From Nitrospinaceae bacterium (lineage in GTDB: Bacteria; Nitrospinota; Nitrospinia; Nitrospinales; Nitrospinaceae), in assembly GCA_028278405.1 (NCBI GenBank), contig JANQEK010000006.1:62001-126000 (forward strand): DNA of 64,000 nucleotides, written 5' to 3'. The position numbers were made by a program, and so were the translations under genes. The first letter of the stretch is position 1, and the number at the start of each line of letters is the position of its first letter. Of this stretch, positions 48,063 to 55,594 are shown one piece after another. The notes under the pieces were generated by a model. It made no database searches. It was not told the origin of the DNA and was given only the letters and a program-made list of their open reading frames with translations.

Positions 48063-48115
48063 ATGATTCCTGAAGGTTGCCGGGTCATACTCCAGTACAG
48101 GCAAGCCTTAATCAT
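48063..48115 (-). promoter_or_regulatory. Candidate structured 5' element upstream of ahcY
   Basis: On the ahcY strand, ATGATT (48115-48110), AAGG (48109-48106) and TTGCC (48104-48100) pair with GGCAA (48081-48077), CCTT (48076-48073) and AATCAT (48068-48063). There is a 1-base bulge on one side and a CAGG bulge on the other. This gives about 15 bp around an 18-base loop. It lies 55 bases before the start codon. It does not match the SAH or SAM-I riboswitch consensus I know. It could be an RNA element, an operator, or serve the divergent spoVG gene. Confidence 0.45.
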
Positions 48116-48235
48116 TCAATTTGGTAAAATCCAGCGGACACGGGAAAGTCGGGATGACTCGCTCCAGTAGTGACCTATTTTAACAGTGTGAGCGTGTTTC
48201 GTCCACTTGAAAACCGGTTTGGAGAGGAAGTAAGT

Positions 48236-48502
48236 ATGGAAATAACAGAGGTTAAGGTATATCCCTTTGAGCCGGGCGACCTTCAGAAAAACCTGAAGGC
48301 CTATGCCGAAATCACGCTGGAAAATGTCTTGATTTTGAAAGGCATAAAAATCTTTGAAAAAGAAAACGGAGGGATCTTTATTTCCTTTCCCGCGATTCAG
48401 GGAAAGGACAAAACATTTCACGATATTGTTGTTCCCAAGACCTCTGAAATGAAAAAGCAGATTCGGGATGCTGTTGTCGGTGCTTATAAAAAGATAAAGT
48501 AG
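48236..48502 (+). CDS. spoVG: SpoVG family nucleic-acid-binding regulator
   Basis: Small protein of 88 residues. The ATG at 48236 has AGAGGAAG 6 bases upstream and gives MEITEVKVYPFEPGDLQ. ITLENVLILKGIKIFEKENGGIFISFPAI and FHDIVVPKTSEMKKQIRDAVVGAYKKI match the SpoVG pattern of a beta-sheet with a C-terminal helix. SpoVG proteins bind RNA/DNA and affect post-transcriptional regulation and cell division in Firmicutes and spirochaetes. The role in this organism is unknown. Confidence 0.85.
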   Translation: MEITEVKVYPFEPGDLQKNLKAYAEITLENVLILKGIKIFEKENGGIFISFPAIQGKDKTFHDIVVPKTSEMKKQIRDAVVGAYKKIK

Positions 48503-48511
48503 AAGGCTGAA

Positions 48512-51340
48512 TCAATTTTCCGTAATCTTGACGGTTTTATACAGAAAATTTTTAAAGCTCAGGAATTTTTTATTTTCGTTCGGATTGGTCCGAAACTGCT
48601 CACCGCAAACTCCCAGCTTGATGGCAAGTCCGGGAAGATTGGTCTGATAACGTTTTTTAGCAGTGTCGATCAATGAGGACACGGCATCTCGCGTCAGGTG
48701 TTTGCCTCGAAAGGGATAGTATACAGACGTCCAAAAATCTCCCTGCCCCTGCTCGATATTTTTCAGCAAATCGTTTACCCAATTGTTATTTTCCATGATC
48801 GAGGTAGGTTCTCTCCATTCTTCACCGCTGGCGTTTACTAAATCTTTACGGGTGATCAAAGAACTTTTACAAAACAAGAGCGCCCTCAAGAGCAGGTTTT
48901 TCAGTTCACGAACATTTCCCCGGTATGCTCTATGAGTAAGGTAATGAATTGCTTCCTCGTCAAAATGGGGAGGCGCACTGGAGGACTCCTTTTTGTAAGC
49001 CTGATGCAGGCGTCCCAAAAAATGGATGGCCAGGTCCTCAATATCTTCATGTCGGTCGTTAAGTGATGGGATTTGAAAGTTGAGTGCATTGAGTCGATGG
49101 TACAAGTCTTCGCGAAAATGGCCGGCCTCAATTTCCTCCAGCAGGTTTTTGTTGGTGGCGGCGATAAGAAAAATCTGGGAATAGCGGGGTTCGTTTTCAC
49201 CCAGTCGTACGAAGGCACCGGTATCTAAAAAACGCAGGAGCTGCACCTGTGTTTTGGGATCCGCATCGCCAATTTCATCAAGAAAGACGATCCCGCCGTC
49301 GGCTTCCTCCAAAATTCCTTTTCGGTTCGATTCAGCTCCAGTGAAGGAACCCTTCTTATGACCAAATAGTTCGCTGTAAGTCAATTCCCCGCTGTAGGCG
49401 GCAATATTGGTTTTGCGCAGATGCAGCTCATAATTATCTCCGCGATTGGCTCGAAAAATCTCTAGAAGGCGCGAATAAATGTTGTTGAAGAAGAATTCTT
49501 TGCCGCTTCCTGTCTGACCCGTAATGAGCAGGGAAGGGATGCCCATAACCGCTTCCAGCTGCTTTCCGCGATCCCAGTGGAGCATGCGGTGACTGATCGA
49601 ATCGACGACTGTATTGATCTGCTCGACCAGATCGTGAATTTTCCGGCTTTTCCCGATAACATTTCCCAGGTAATAAGAAGAAACCTTGGGGTCCCGGTAT
49701 TCAATTTCTTCCCTGAGAACAGACATTTCCGCTCGCACACTTTCGATTTGCTTCAGGTGATACACTTTCTGGCCGATCAGGCTGGCGATGATCTGCAGGA
49801 TTTTTTTGTGTTCCTCCTTGAAATGATTCACCTTGAAACTGTCCTGATTGATCACTCCCAGGACATTATTTTCATAAATGATGGGCACCGCTATTTCCGA
49901 ACAAATGGATGACGAAAGGTTTTTATAAAAACCCTGGGTGATTTTTGGATTGGAAACATCTGAGATCATGACCGGGCGTGCGGTATGGGCGCAATAGCCA
50001 TTGACGGATTTGTTTTCATCCGGAAGGTCATTACCCCCGACCAGCAAAGGAGGTATTTCACTCTTTTTCCAGGCGCGAGATTTGGCTCCAACCGGATTGC
50101 CCTGATCGTCCTCGACCACCAGCCATGCTTTGCCATCGATCATCTTTAGAAGAGAAATCGTGCCGCAATCCGCTCCCAGCAGTTCCGAAGTTTTGCCCAG
50201 GATATTTTGCAGGAACGATTGGAGGGAACTGTTTTGATCGGACAGCAGCCCTTCAATTTCGCTCAACACTTGAATTTCGATGTGAGCGTGGCTCTCCTCC
50301 AGAATCAGGTTTTCTACCATGGACGCGTGCTGCTGAAGCAATGCTTTTTCAAAAGCGGTGAATTCGTAAGGCTCGCTGGTGTAGTAGTTGACGGCGCAGA
50401 TGAATTTCCCCGTTTTACGGTCGTATTTGGGGACCTGATAAAGGGAGATCAGGTTGATCCGACTCGCAATGTCTTTCCTTGGAAACTGTTCTTCCATGAC
50501 GTTCTCGTGAAAAACAGATTCTTGTTCAAGGTCTTTCATCATCAGGCCTTTGTTCGGTGCAAACTGAATGATCCGGTTGATCAGGTTGTGGCCGTCCAAT
50601 ACCCGGATTTGCTCTTTGTTGTTATAAATGCTCGCGTGTTCGAATTTCTGAGAATAGACGGCGAGAATTTCAACCAGGTCGGAAGGTTGGCCGCTTTTTT
50701 GGGGCGGCTGATTTTGGGACACCGGAACCAGAACCGATGCCAGTGTGAGATTTTCAATCAAGTTTACTGCGGAACGCATCATCAGCCAGGCACCGTCCTT
50801 TTTCCGGGCGGTATCCAGGTGACGGGAAAATGAAATGTTCTGGTGATAACGTTTCGCTTTTTCGATGAGTGGACTGTTTTCTCCCAGAAAACGAGTGATT
50901 TTTTCAATGTCCTCTGCAGTCAAAAATTCTCCCTCTGTGTTCCAATCCAGACTCAGGGTACCGATGGGACGCATCTGGTAGGTGATGGGAAAAACCGCGG
51001 TACTTTTAATATTGGAAAGTGTTTCCAACGGGTTTCGAAAACTGGAAAACCCGCCTGGTATATCCCAGGAAACCACTACTGAGTTTTCATAGAAAGCTTT
51101 GGAGGTGATGGATTCCTTGGGTGAAATATACTTGGTAATGCGATGCTGATCGGGCAGGTTTTGGCCGGTGACGTAGTTGCAGATCAACATGCCCTCATAC
51201 AGGTCCTCAAGATAAATGCGGACCGAATCGCAATGATAGGCACCCCTTAAGCCAGTGGCCAGCGAATGCAGGATTTCTGAGAGATTTTCCTTTTCGAAAC
51301 TGGATAAAGCCCGGCTTAATTTTTGAAGAGTCGTTGGCAT
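48512..51340 (-). CDS. GAF-domain AAA+ activator of sigma-54
   Basis: Large sigma-54-dependent regulator of 942 residues. GAF-like sensory domains occupy about 1-165 and 365-535, with a further GAF-like stretch between. The AAA+ domain covers about 565-815, with Walker A LLITGQTGSGKEFFFN, the sigma-54 contact loop GSFTGA (a variant of GAFTGA, near residue 663), Walker B GGIVFLDEIGD and the sensor ATNKNLLEEIEAGHFREDLYHRLN. The C-terminus lacks a clear Fis-type helix-turn-helix; SLIDTAKKRYQTNLPGLAIKLGV may be a diverged one. It is divergent from the sigma-54 promoter of flgB. Confidence 0.9.
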   Translation of the reverse strand: MPTTLQKLSRALSSFEKENLSEILHSLATGLRGAYHCDSVRIYLEDLYEGMLICNYVTGQNLPDQHRITKYISPKESITSKAFYENSVVVSWDIPGGFSSFRNPLETLSNIKSTAVFPITYQMRPIGTLSLDWNTEGEFLTAEDIEKITRFLGENSPLIEKAKRYHQNISFSRHLDTARKKDGAWLMMRSAVNLIENLTLASVLVPVSQNQPPQKSGQPSDLVEILAVYSQKFEHASIYNNKEQIRVLDGHNLINRIIQFAPNKGLMMKDLEQESVFHENVMEEQFPRKDIASRINLISLYQVPKYDRKTGKFICAVNYYTSEPYEFTAFEKALLQQHASMVENLILEESHAHIEIQVLSEIEGLLSDQNSSLQSFLQNILGKTSELLGADCGTISLLKMIDGKAWLVVEDDQGNPVGAKSRAWKKSEIPPLLVGGNDLPDENKSVNGYCAHTARPVMISDVSNPKITQGFYKNLSSSICSEIAVPIIYENNVLGVINQDSFKVNHFKEEHKKILQIIASLIGQKVYHLKQIESVRAEMSVLREEIEYRDPKVSSYYLGNVIGKSRKIHDLVEQINTVVDSISHRMLHWDRGKQLEAVMGIPSLLITGQTGSGKEFFFNNIYSRLLEIFRANRGDNYELHLRKTNIAAYSGELTYSELFGHKKGSFTGAESNRKGILEEADGGIVFLDEIGDADPKTQVQLLRFLDTGAFVRLGENEPRYSQIFLIAATNKNLLEEIEAGHFREDLYHRLNALNFQIPSLNDRHEDIEDLAIHFLGRLHQAYKKESSSAPPHFDEEAIHYLTHRAYRGNVRELKNLLLRALLFCKSSLITRKDLVNASGEEWREPTSIMENNNWVNDLLKNIEQGQGDFWTSVYYPFRGKHLTRDAVSSLIDTAKKRYQTNLPGLAIKLGVCGEQFRTNPNENKKFLSFKNFLYKTVKITEN

Positions 51341-51505
51341 AAGGTTGGCTCAAGGTGAGTAAAAAAACTACACAATTTTACCGCTTTGAGGTGTTAATGG
51401 CAACCGATCAAAATGAAGAGCCGTCGGAGCTGTGTCAATAATCTGGTAGTTGAACCGGTAATTTTTGCCCTTTCGTCAAAATTCAAACCGATGCTATTTC
51501 AGTTC

Positions 51506-51518
51506 ATTAGCAGCTAAT
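51506..51518. promoter_or_regulatory. Palindrome ATTAGC-A-GCTAAT, candidate activator site
   Basis: A perfect 6-bp inverted repeat with a one-base centre, in the divergent region between the sigma-54 activator gene and flgB, 67 bases upstream of the -24 element. Position and symmetry fit an upstream activator site, but no binding protein is shown. Confidence 0.4.
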
Positions 51519-51535
51519 ATAAATTAATTTAATAA

Positions 51536-51548
51536 AATCAATAGGTTA
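51536..51548 (+). promoter_or_regulatory. Consensus IHF binding site
   Basis: AATCAATAGGTTA matches WATCAANNNNTTR exactly. It lies between the palindrome at 51506 and the sigma-54 promoter at 51585, the usual position for DNA bending that brings an enhancer-bound activator to the polymerase. Confidence 0.6.
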
Positions 51549-51584
51549 TAAGAGTGTCCTTTGGACTGATAGGCAGCAGGATAT

Positions 51585-51600
51585 TGGCATAAGATTTGCT
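51585..51600 (+). promoter_or_regulatory. Sigma-54 (-24/-12) promoter of flgB-fliE
   Basis: TGGCATAAGATTTGCT matches TGGCACRNNNNTTGCW at every position but one, with GG (51586-51587) and GC (51598-51599) separated by 10 bases. The predicted start of transcription is about 51611, directly before the GAAGGAG ribosome site at 51611-51617. The ATG at 51609 would not be transcribed. Confidence 0.8.
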
Positions 51601-51623
51601 CCTAAGAGATGAAGGAGTTTATT

Positions 51624-52049
51624 ATGCTGATTGATCGTCTCTTATTTGCCGATAAGACACCGTTAGTACTCAAGAAAGCCCTGGATTTTCAATCCGAGCG
51701 CCAGTTGTTGATCTCCAGCAATATCAGCAATATCGATACTCCAGGCTATCAGGCCAAGGACATTGATTTTAAAGGGGCTTTGAAAGCAGCTTTGGGAACC
51801 GGCGACGACTTGACCTTGCGTACCACCCATAAGTCACATATTGGGCCCGGTAAGGATGCTATCCAGAGGTTGAAAGCCGAGCCGTATCGAGAAAGAGACG
51901 CCGCCAAATCCAATGGAAACAACGTCAATATTGATAAAGAGATGATGAAGCTGGCTGAGAATCAGATTTCATATAATGCCACCGTCCAGCTGATGGCAAA
52001 ACGGGTTTCTACCATAAGGGCTGCGATTACTGAGAATGCCCAGGCATAA
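51624..52049 (+). CDS. flgB: Flagellar proximal rod protein FlgB
   Basis: Rod protein of about 141 residues. The sigma-54 promoter and the GAAGGAG 6 bases upstream fix the start at ATG 51624 (MLIDRLLFADKTPLVLKKAL), not the in-frame ATG at 51609. The N-terminal rod motif LISSNISNIDTPGYQAKDIDF and the C-terminal MKLAENQISYNATVQLMAKR with a final heptad region are typical of FlgB. The next gene is fliE, not flgC. Confidence 0.93.
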   Translation: MLIDRLLFADKTPLVLKKALDFQSERQLLISSNISNIDTPGYQAKDIDFKGALKAALGTGDDLTLRTTHKSHIGPGKDAIQRLKAEPYRERDAAKSNGNNVNIDKEMMKLAENQISYNATVQLMAKRVSTIRAAITENAQA

Positions 52050-52131
52050 TGGTTTAACGGACTTTTGAAATTTCGAGGACATTGACAAGGCACTGCATTC
52101 GCAGTAACTTAAGGGTGTTAACTTGGTGGGA

Positions 52132-52455
52132 ATGATGGAAGATATAACCGTTAAAACACAGTTAAAAACAGCTCTTAATCCAGGCTTGTCTCCTACGGAT
52201 GGCAAGGCGGGTCCCAATCAAACTGGGGAAGCCGGGCCGTCCTTTGCTGAAACGTTGGCCAAATCGATTGAAGAGGTCAACCATTTGCAGAAAGAGGCGG
52301 ACCAGGCCATTGAGAAGCTGGCTTCCGGCGAATCGCAGAATGTCCACGGCGCCATGCTGGCGGTGAACAAGGCGGACACCGCTTTTCGTATGACCATGCA
52401 GGTGCGTAATAAAATCGTAGAAGCCTATCAGGAAGTGATGCGGATGCAGGTTTAG
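52132..52455 (+). CDS. fliE: Flagellar hook-basal body adaptor FliE
   Basis: Small protein of about 107 residues that joins the MS ring to the rod. It has the family C-terminal block NVHGAMLAVNKADTAFRMTMQVRNKIVEAYQEVMRMQV and an upstream FAETLAKSIEEVNHLQKEAD helix. GGTGGGA precedes ATG 52132 (ATG 52135 is an alternative). It lies 82 bases after flgB and ends just before a strong terminator. fliF, fliG and the rest of the usual string are absent. Confidence 0.92.
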   Translation: MMEDITVKTQLKTALNPGLSPTDGKAGPNQTGEAGPSFAETLAKSIEEVNHLQKEADQAIEKLASGESQNVHGAMLAVNKADTAFRMTMQVRNKIVEAYQEVMRMQV

Positions 52456-52484
52456 GTCCCATCTGATCGTCCGAACAAAATATC

Positions 52485-52516
52485 TCCTCCGGAACCTTTT
52501 CCGGGGGATTTTTTTT
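52485..52516 (+). terminator. Strong intrinsic terminator closing flgB-fliE
   Basis: TCCTCCGGAA (52485-52494), loop CCTT, TTCCGGGGGA (52499-52508), then eight T. Ten pairs, one of them T-G. Confidence 0.93.
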
Positions 52517-52689
52517 GCCTGCCTGTTCGATGCCGGGCCAATTTCGCCAGCCAAGGTTTCAAAGTTACCTGCAGAGGTACTCCACCCGGTTGACAAGATG
52601 GGTCAATTGGAGGATATTTATCTTTAGAATATTTGCTGTACAAGAAAAAACTTGATTTGGTCCAACAGAGGTTGGGTCACGGAGGTTTT

Positions 52690-53097
52690 ATGAAACGGGT
52701 TACCAGCTATAGTTTTTTAATCGGAATGTTTATCTTGCTCGGAGCCAATCCGGTATGGGCTCAAGCAGGCGGTCATGCCAGTGTCGGCTTGGGGCATGGA
52801 GAAGAAGGGTATCTGCATCTCCAGGAAATGGTCAAGCACTTTGAATTCAGTTTGAAGATGGACGACGCTTCACCCGACCTGAAAATGCACGGCCAGGAAG
52901 CCTTGAAGCACGCCCGGCAAGCCCTCAGACATTATAACGAAGCGCTGGCTCACGCTTCTGAATCATTGGGACGCCCCGCTGGAAATCCAATGATGGGCGG
53001 TGGTTCCGGAGGTGAGCACAGTCATGAAGGATCGGACCATGATCGTGGTCCGGGTGGTTATGGTGGACCAGGAATGCCAGAAGGTTCCCGGCATTAA
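52690..53097 (+). CDS. SmbP-like small exported metal-binding protein
   Basis: Exported protein of 135 residues from ATG 52690, with GGAGG 6 bases upstream. The signal peptide is MKRVTSYSFLIGMFILLGAN ending near VWA/Q. The mature part has an alpha-hairpin with regularly spaced histidines (HLQEMVKHFEF; KMHGQEALKHARQALRHYNEALAHASE), as in the small metal-binding protein SmbP of nitrifiers. The C-terminus is rich in Gly, His and Pro (GGEHSHEGSDHDRG). It probably buffers copper or other divalent metals in the periplasm. Confidence 0.8.
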   Translation: MKRVTSYSFLIGMFILLGANPVWAQAGGHASVGLGHGEEGYLHLQEMVKHFEFSLKMDDASPDLKMHGQEALKHARQALRHYNEALAHASESLGRPAGNPMMGGGSGGEHSHEGSDHDRGPGGYGGPGMPEGSRH

Positions 53098-53122
53098 TTT
53101 CTGACTCTGAGTGCTTACAGGT

Positions 53123-54067
53123 TCAGGATTCAATGGGTAGCTTCGGGTTATGGCTCCAATCCCACCACGATCCATCATAATTCCTTACTTTGTACCCGAG
53201 ATGGCGAAAAACGAAGTAAGCCATGGCCGATCTCACTCCACCGGTACAGTAAACCACGATTTCCTGGCTGGATTGTATTCCCTTGGATTGTAAAAGAGAA
53301 TCGAGGGCTTTGCGTGGTTTTAAGTTGCCATTTGAACTGAAAAATTCACGCCAATCGATATGGAGTGCACCGGGAATGTGCCCTCCCTTGGATGAGCCGT
53401 AGGGCGTTGCCCCATCAAATTCATACTTTTCCCGATTATCAATCAAGGCCACGTCTTTTGATCCCAACCGAGATGCGATCCAGCTCTGATCTGCCAGAAC
53501 GTTGTGGTTAAAATTGATATTCGATGCTTCCAGCTTGGAGGGCCGGGGAGTTTGCCCAAAGCCCCGTTCCTTGGGTAATCCGGCTTTTTCCCAATCCTGA
53601 AACCCGCCTTTCAACAAACCAACGCGCTTGAATCCATAGAATTCGAACATCCAGAAAAACCGGCCGTCGGTGCGCCATTTATCGCGCAGGTCTCCATAGA
53701 TAACGATGATTTTCTGATGGTCGATGCCAAAAGAGCGCAACTTTTTAACAATAAATGCTTTGTCCTGATTGATTTGTCCGGGAACACCGTGGGAACGGAC
53801 CGCAAATTTCTTCCAATCATTTAAATTAATAGCTCCAGGAATATGTCCCAGCAAGTATTGCCAGGACGGTCGGGTGTCGATCACAACTCTCTCATTTTCT
53901 GGTAAGGACTGAACCTGCTTGGAGGAGATAAGCGGTTCAAAATCAGTGCTTGAAAGGGCGACTTGAGGTATGGTCATGATCCAGAGCGTAAGGATGGAAA
54001 CCCTTAGGAAACCAGCCTTTATTTTCCTTGACAAAATGCAGTTTGGACTTGTACTATCATGCTTCAT
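53123..54067 (-). CDS. Exported two-domain rhodanese/sulfurtransferase
   Basis: Protein of 314 residues. The basic N-terminus and hydrophobic core (LRVSILTLWIMTIPQVALSS) indicate export. The first rhodanese domain (VVIDTRPSWQYLLGHIPGAINL) has YGDLRDK where the active-site loop should be, so it lacks the catalytic cysteine. The second domain (VALIDNREKYEFDG; GHIPGALHIDW) ends in the intact loop VVYCTGGVRSAMAYF. This arrangement matches thiosulfate and mercaptopyruvate sulfurtransferases. The physiological donor is unknown. Confidence 0.88.
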   Translation of the reverse strand: MKHDSTSPNCILSRKIKAGFLRVSILTLWIMTIPQVALSSTDFEPLISSKQVQSLPENERVVIDTRPSWQYLLGHIPGAINLNDWKKFAVRSHGVPGQINQDKAFIVKKLRSFGIDHQKIIVIYGDLRDKWRTDGRFFWMFEFYGFKRVGLLKGGFQDWEKAGLPKERGFGQTPRPSKLEASNINFNHNVLADQSWIASRLGSKDVALIDNREKYEFDGATPYGSSKGGHIPGALHIDWREFFSSNGNLKPRKALDSLLQSKGIQSSQEIVVYCTGGVRSAMAYFVFRHLGYKVRNYDGSWWDWSHNPKLPIES

Positions 54068-54276
54068 TTTTCGACCTAGGGCCTTTAAAATGCAGTGTTT
54101 TTAGGTGAAATTCCGATTTTCCCCGGCCCCCCATTTGCCAATTCTTGCTGAGAGTCTGATTGCAGGGACAGCGGGTTGAAATCACAAAAGTCATCATATA
54201 TAAGGACGTTTTTTAGAGAATCTGGATTCAAAAATCTCTTCTTTCCCATAATACACCGACTGTCCTGGGAATCGAA

Positions 54277-54305
54277 TTGATTAGTTTGAGTGTATACAAT
54301 ATATT
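54277..54305 (+). promoter_or_regulatory. Sigma-70-type promoter for the coiled-coil membrane protein
   Basis: TTGATT (54277-54282), 17-base spacer, TATATT (54300-54305). The predicted start is near 54312, about 18 bases before the ATG at 54330. Confidence 0.6.
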
Positions 54306-54329
54306 GCCAAAAGTCAGTATGAGGGAGCT

Positions 54330-55169
54330 ATGACGAACGAACAGGAAAATGACAAAGAGAACCCGTCTCCTGCAGACCGGTTGGAACAGATCAAACAAGA
54401 GGCGCAGGAAGATGCCAGCTCCTATTATGATCAAGGCAAGTCGGAAGATGATGCTATGACTAAGGAAGATTTTGAAAAACCGGTTCCTCCGGTGAACGAG
54501 GAAAAAGAAGAAATGAACATGATGAAAGCCTTGGCGTACCTGGGATTCGGTATGGGAGCGTTGGCTATTATCGTTATCCTGTTTTTCCTCCGCGATCTGG
54601 ATCACAAAGTGGGTGATGTGGATGCCGCCGTGGGAACGCTGGAAGAAAAATTTGGTCCTCTCAAACAGGAAGTGGATGACAAACTGGCCAAGGTCAATGC
54701 CGACGTTTCACAACTGCAGGACCGGTTTGGAAATTATGAGCGTCAGGCCGCGGTTACGGAATTGAAACGGGCACTGGTGGCCATCCAAACGGTCACGGAA
54801 AATACCAATCCAGATGTCCAGGCAAAATCGGATCAGGTTATCGCGAGCATCGAGAATCTTTTGAGAGAGTTGGGTGCTGGAACTCCTGGCGCGGCTCCAG
54901 CCGCCGGATCAGCGGCCCCGACTGCGCCTACTTCATCTGCACCCGCTTCTCAAGACAAGCCATTTGAGATTATTCTGGAGCAACCCGCAGCAGAGGCCAC
55001 CCCCATGGCGGAAGCGCATCCTCCCGCAGAGCCTGTTGCTGAAGAAATGGCCCCGGCCGAGGAGGCTCCAGAAGAGGAAGCACCGGCAACGGAAGAACCG
55101 GCTGCTGAGGAAAGCGGTGGTGACGGTGATGAATCTGAAGATGAAGAGGATGAAGAAGAAGACGAATAA
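54330..55169 (+). CDS. Single-pass membrane protein with coiled coil and acidic Ala/Pro tail
   Basis: Unknown protein of 279 residues. An acidic N-terminal part (residues 1-60), one membrane segment (about 62-90: ALAYLGFGMGALAIIVILFFL), a coiled coil (about 90-180, VGTLEEKFGPLKQEVDDKLAKV) and a low-complexity tail of Ala, Pro, Thr and Glu ending EDEEEDE. Bidirectional membrane topology cannot be decided. GAGGGAG is 3 bases before the ATG. It precedes a LapA-like gene. The low-complexity tail makes homology searches unreliable. Confidence 0.78.
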   Translation: MTNEQENDKENPSPADRLEQIKQEAQEDASSYYDQGKSEDDAMTKEDFEKPVPPVNEEKEEMNMMKALAYLGFGMGALAIIVILFFLRDLDHKVGDVDAAVGTLEEKFGPLKQEVDDKLAKVNADVSQLQDRFGNYERQAAVTELKRALVAIQTVTENTNPDVQAKSDQVIASIENLLRELGAGTPGAAPAAGSAAPTAPTSSAPASQDKPFEIILEQPAAEATPMAEAHPPAEPVAEEMAPAEEAPEEEAPATEEPAAEESGGDGDESEDEEDEEEDE

Positions 55170-55184
55170 GTTTTCCTGAATTCG

Positions 55185-55220
55185 AGGCCTGGGACCTTGC
55201 GGAGGTCTCAGGCCTTATTT
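55185..55220 (+). terminator. Hairpin after the coiled-coil membrane protein
   Basis: AGGCCTGGGACC (55185-55196) pairs with GGTCTCAGGCCT (55204-55215) with one G-T pair across a 7-base loop, followed by TATTTGT. The stem is strong but the T-tract is poor. Confidence 0.6.
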
Positions 55221-55245
55221 GTATGAACGGCTTCGGAAAGTTACC

Positions 55246-55560
55246 ATGCCTATAAAGTTCATCATATTTATTATTCTCTCCATTATTGTCGCTATCTTTG
55301 CCGTTAAAAACATGGATATGGTTGAAGTCAGCTTTTATGACTTCCGTCTGAACTCCCATGATTTCCATGTCCCTCTTCTGGTTGTGATTCTGGTTTCATT
55401 GGCGTTTGGTTTTTTTCTGGCGTGGATAGACGGATGGGTAGCCAAAATGAAGTTGAAAGCCATCATCCGGCAAAACAATAAAACGATTGAATCGCTGGAC
55501 GAGGAATTGAGAAAGTATAAAAAACCTTCCTTGCCCGAGTACACTGAATCTGACAGATAA
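55246..55560 (+). CDS. lapA: LapA-domain (DUF1049) membrane protein
   Basis: Small inner-membrane protein of about 104 residues. ATG 55246 has GGAAAG 5 bases upstream and gives MPIKFIIFIILSIIVAIFAV. It has two membrane segments separated by KNMDMVEVSFYDFRLNSHDFHVP, then a cytoplasmic coiled coil starting WVAKMKLKAIIRQNNK. This is the layout of LapA, which in E. coli with LapB controls LpxC and LPS synthesis. lapB is not adjacent. Confidence 0.8.
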   Translation: MPIKFIIFIILSIIVAIFAVKNMDMVEVSFYDFRLNSHDFHVPLLVVILVSLAFGFFLAWIDGWVAKMKLKAIIRQNNKTIESLDEELRKYKKPSLPEYTESDR

Positions 55561-55594
55561 ACTTTACTTTTGCTCATATCTGACTGACATTTTC

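Noticed and set aside
48008-48120. An SAH or SAM-I riboswitch upstream of ahcY, suggested by the minus-strand word CCCGGCAACC
   Set aside because: The rest of the SAM-I core (GGUGC..AAUUCC and the kink-turn) and the SAH core (GAGGAGCGCUGC) are missing. Kept only as an unclassified structured element.
54318-54332. A four-codon frame MREL overlapping the start of the 54330 gene
   Set aside because: Too short to judge. It comes from the ribosome site sequence itself.
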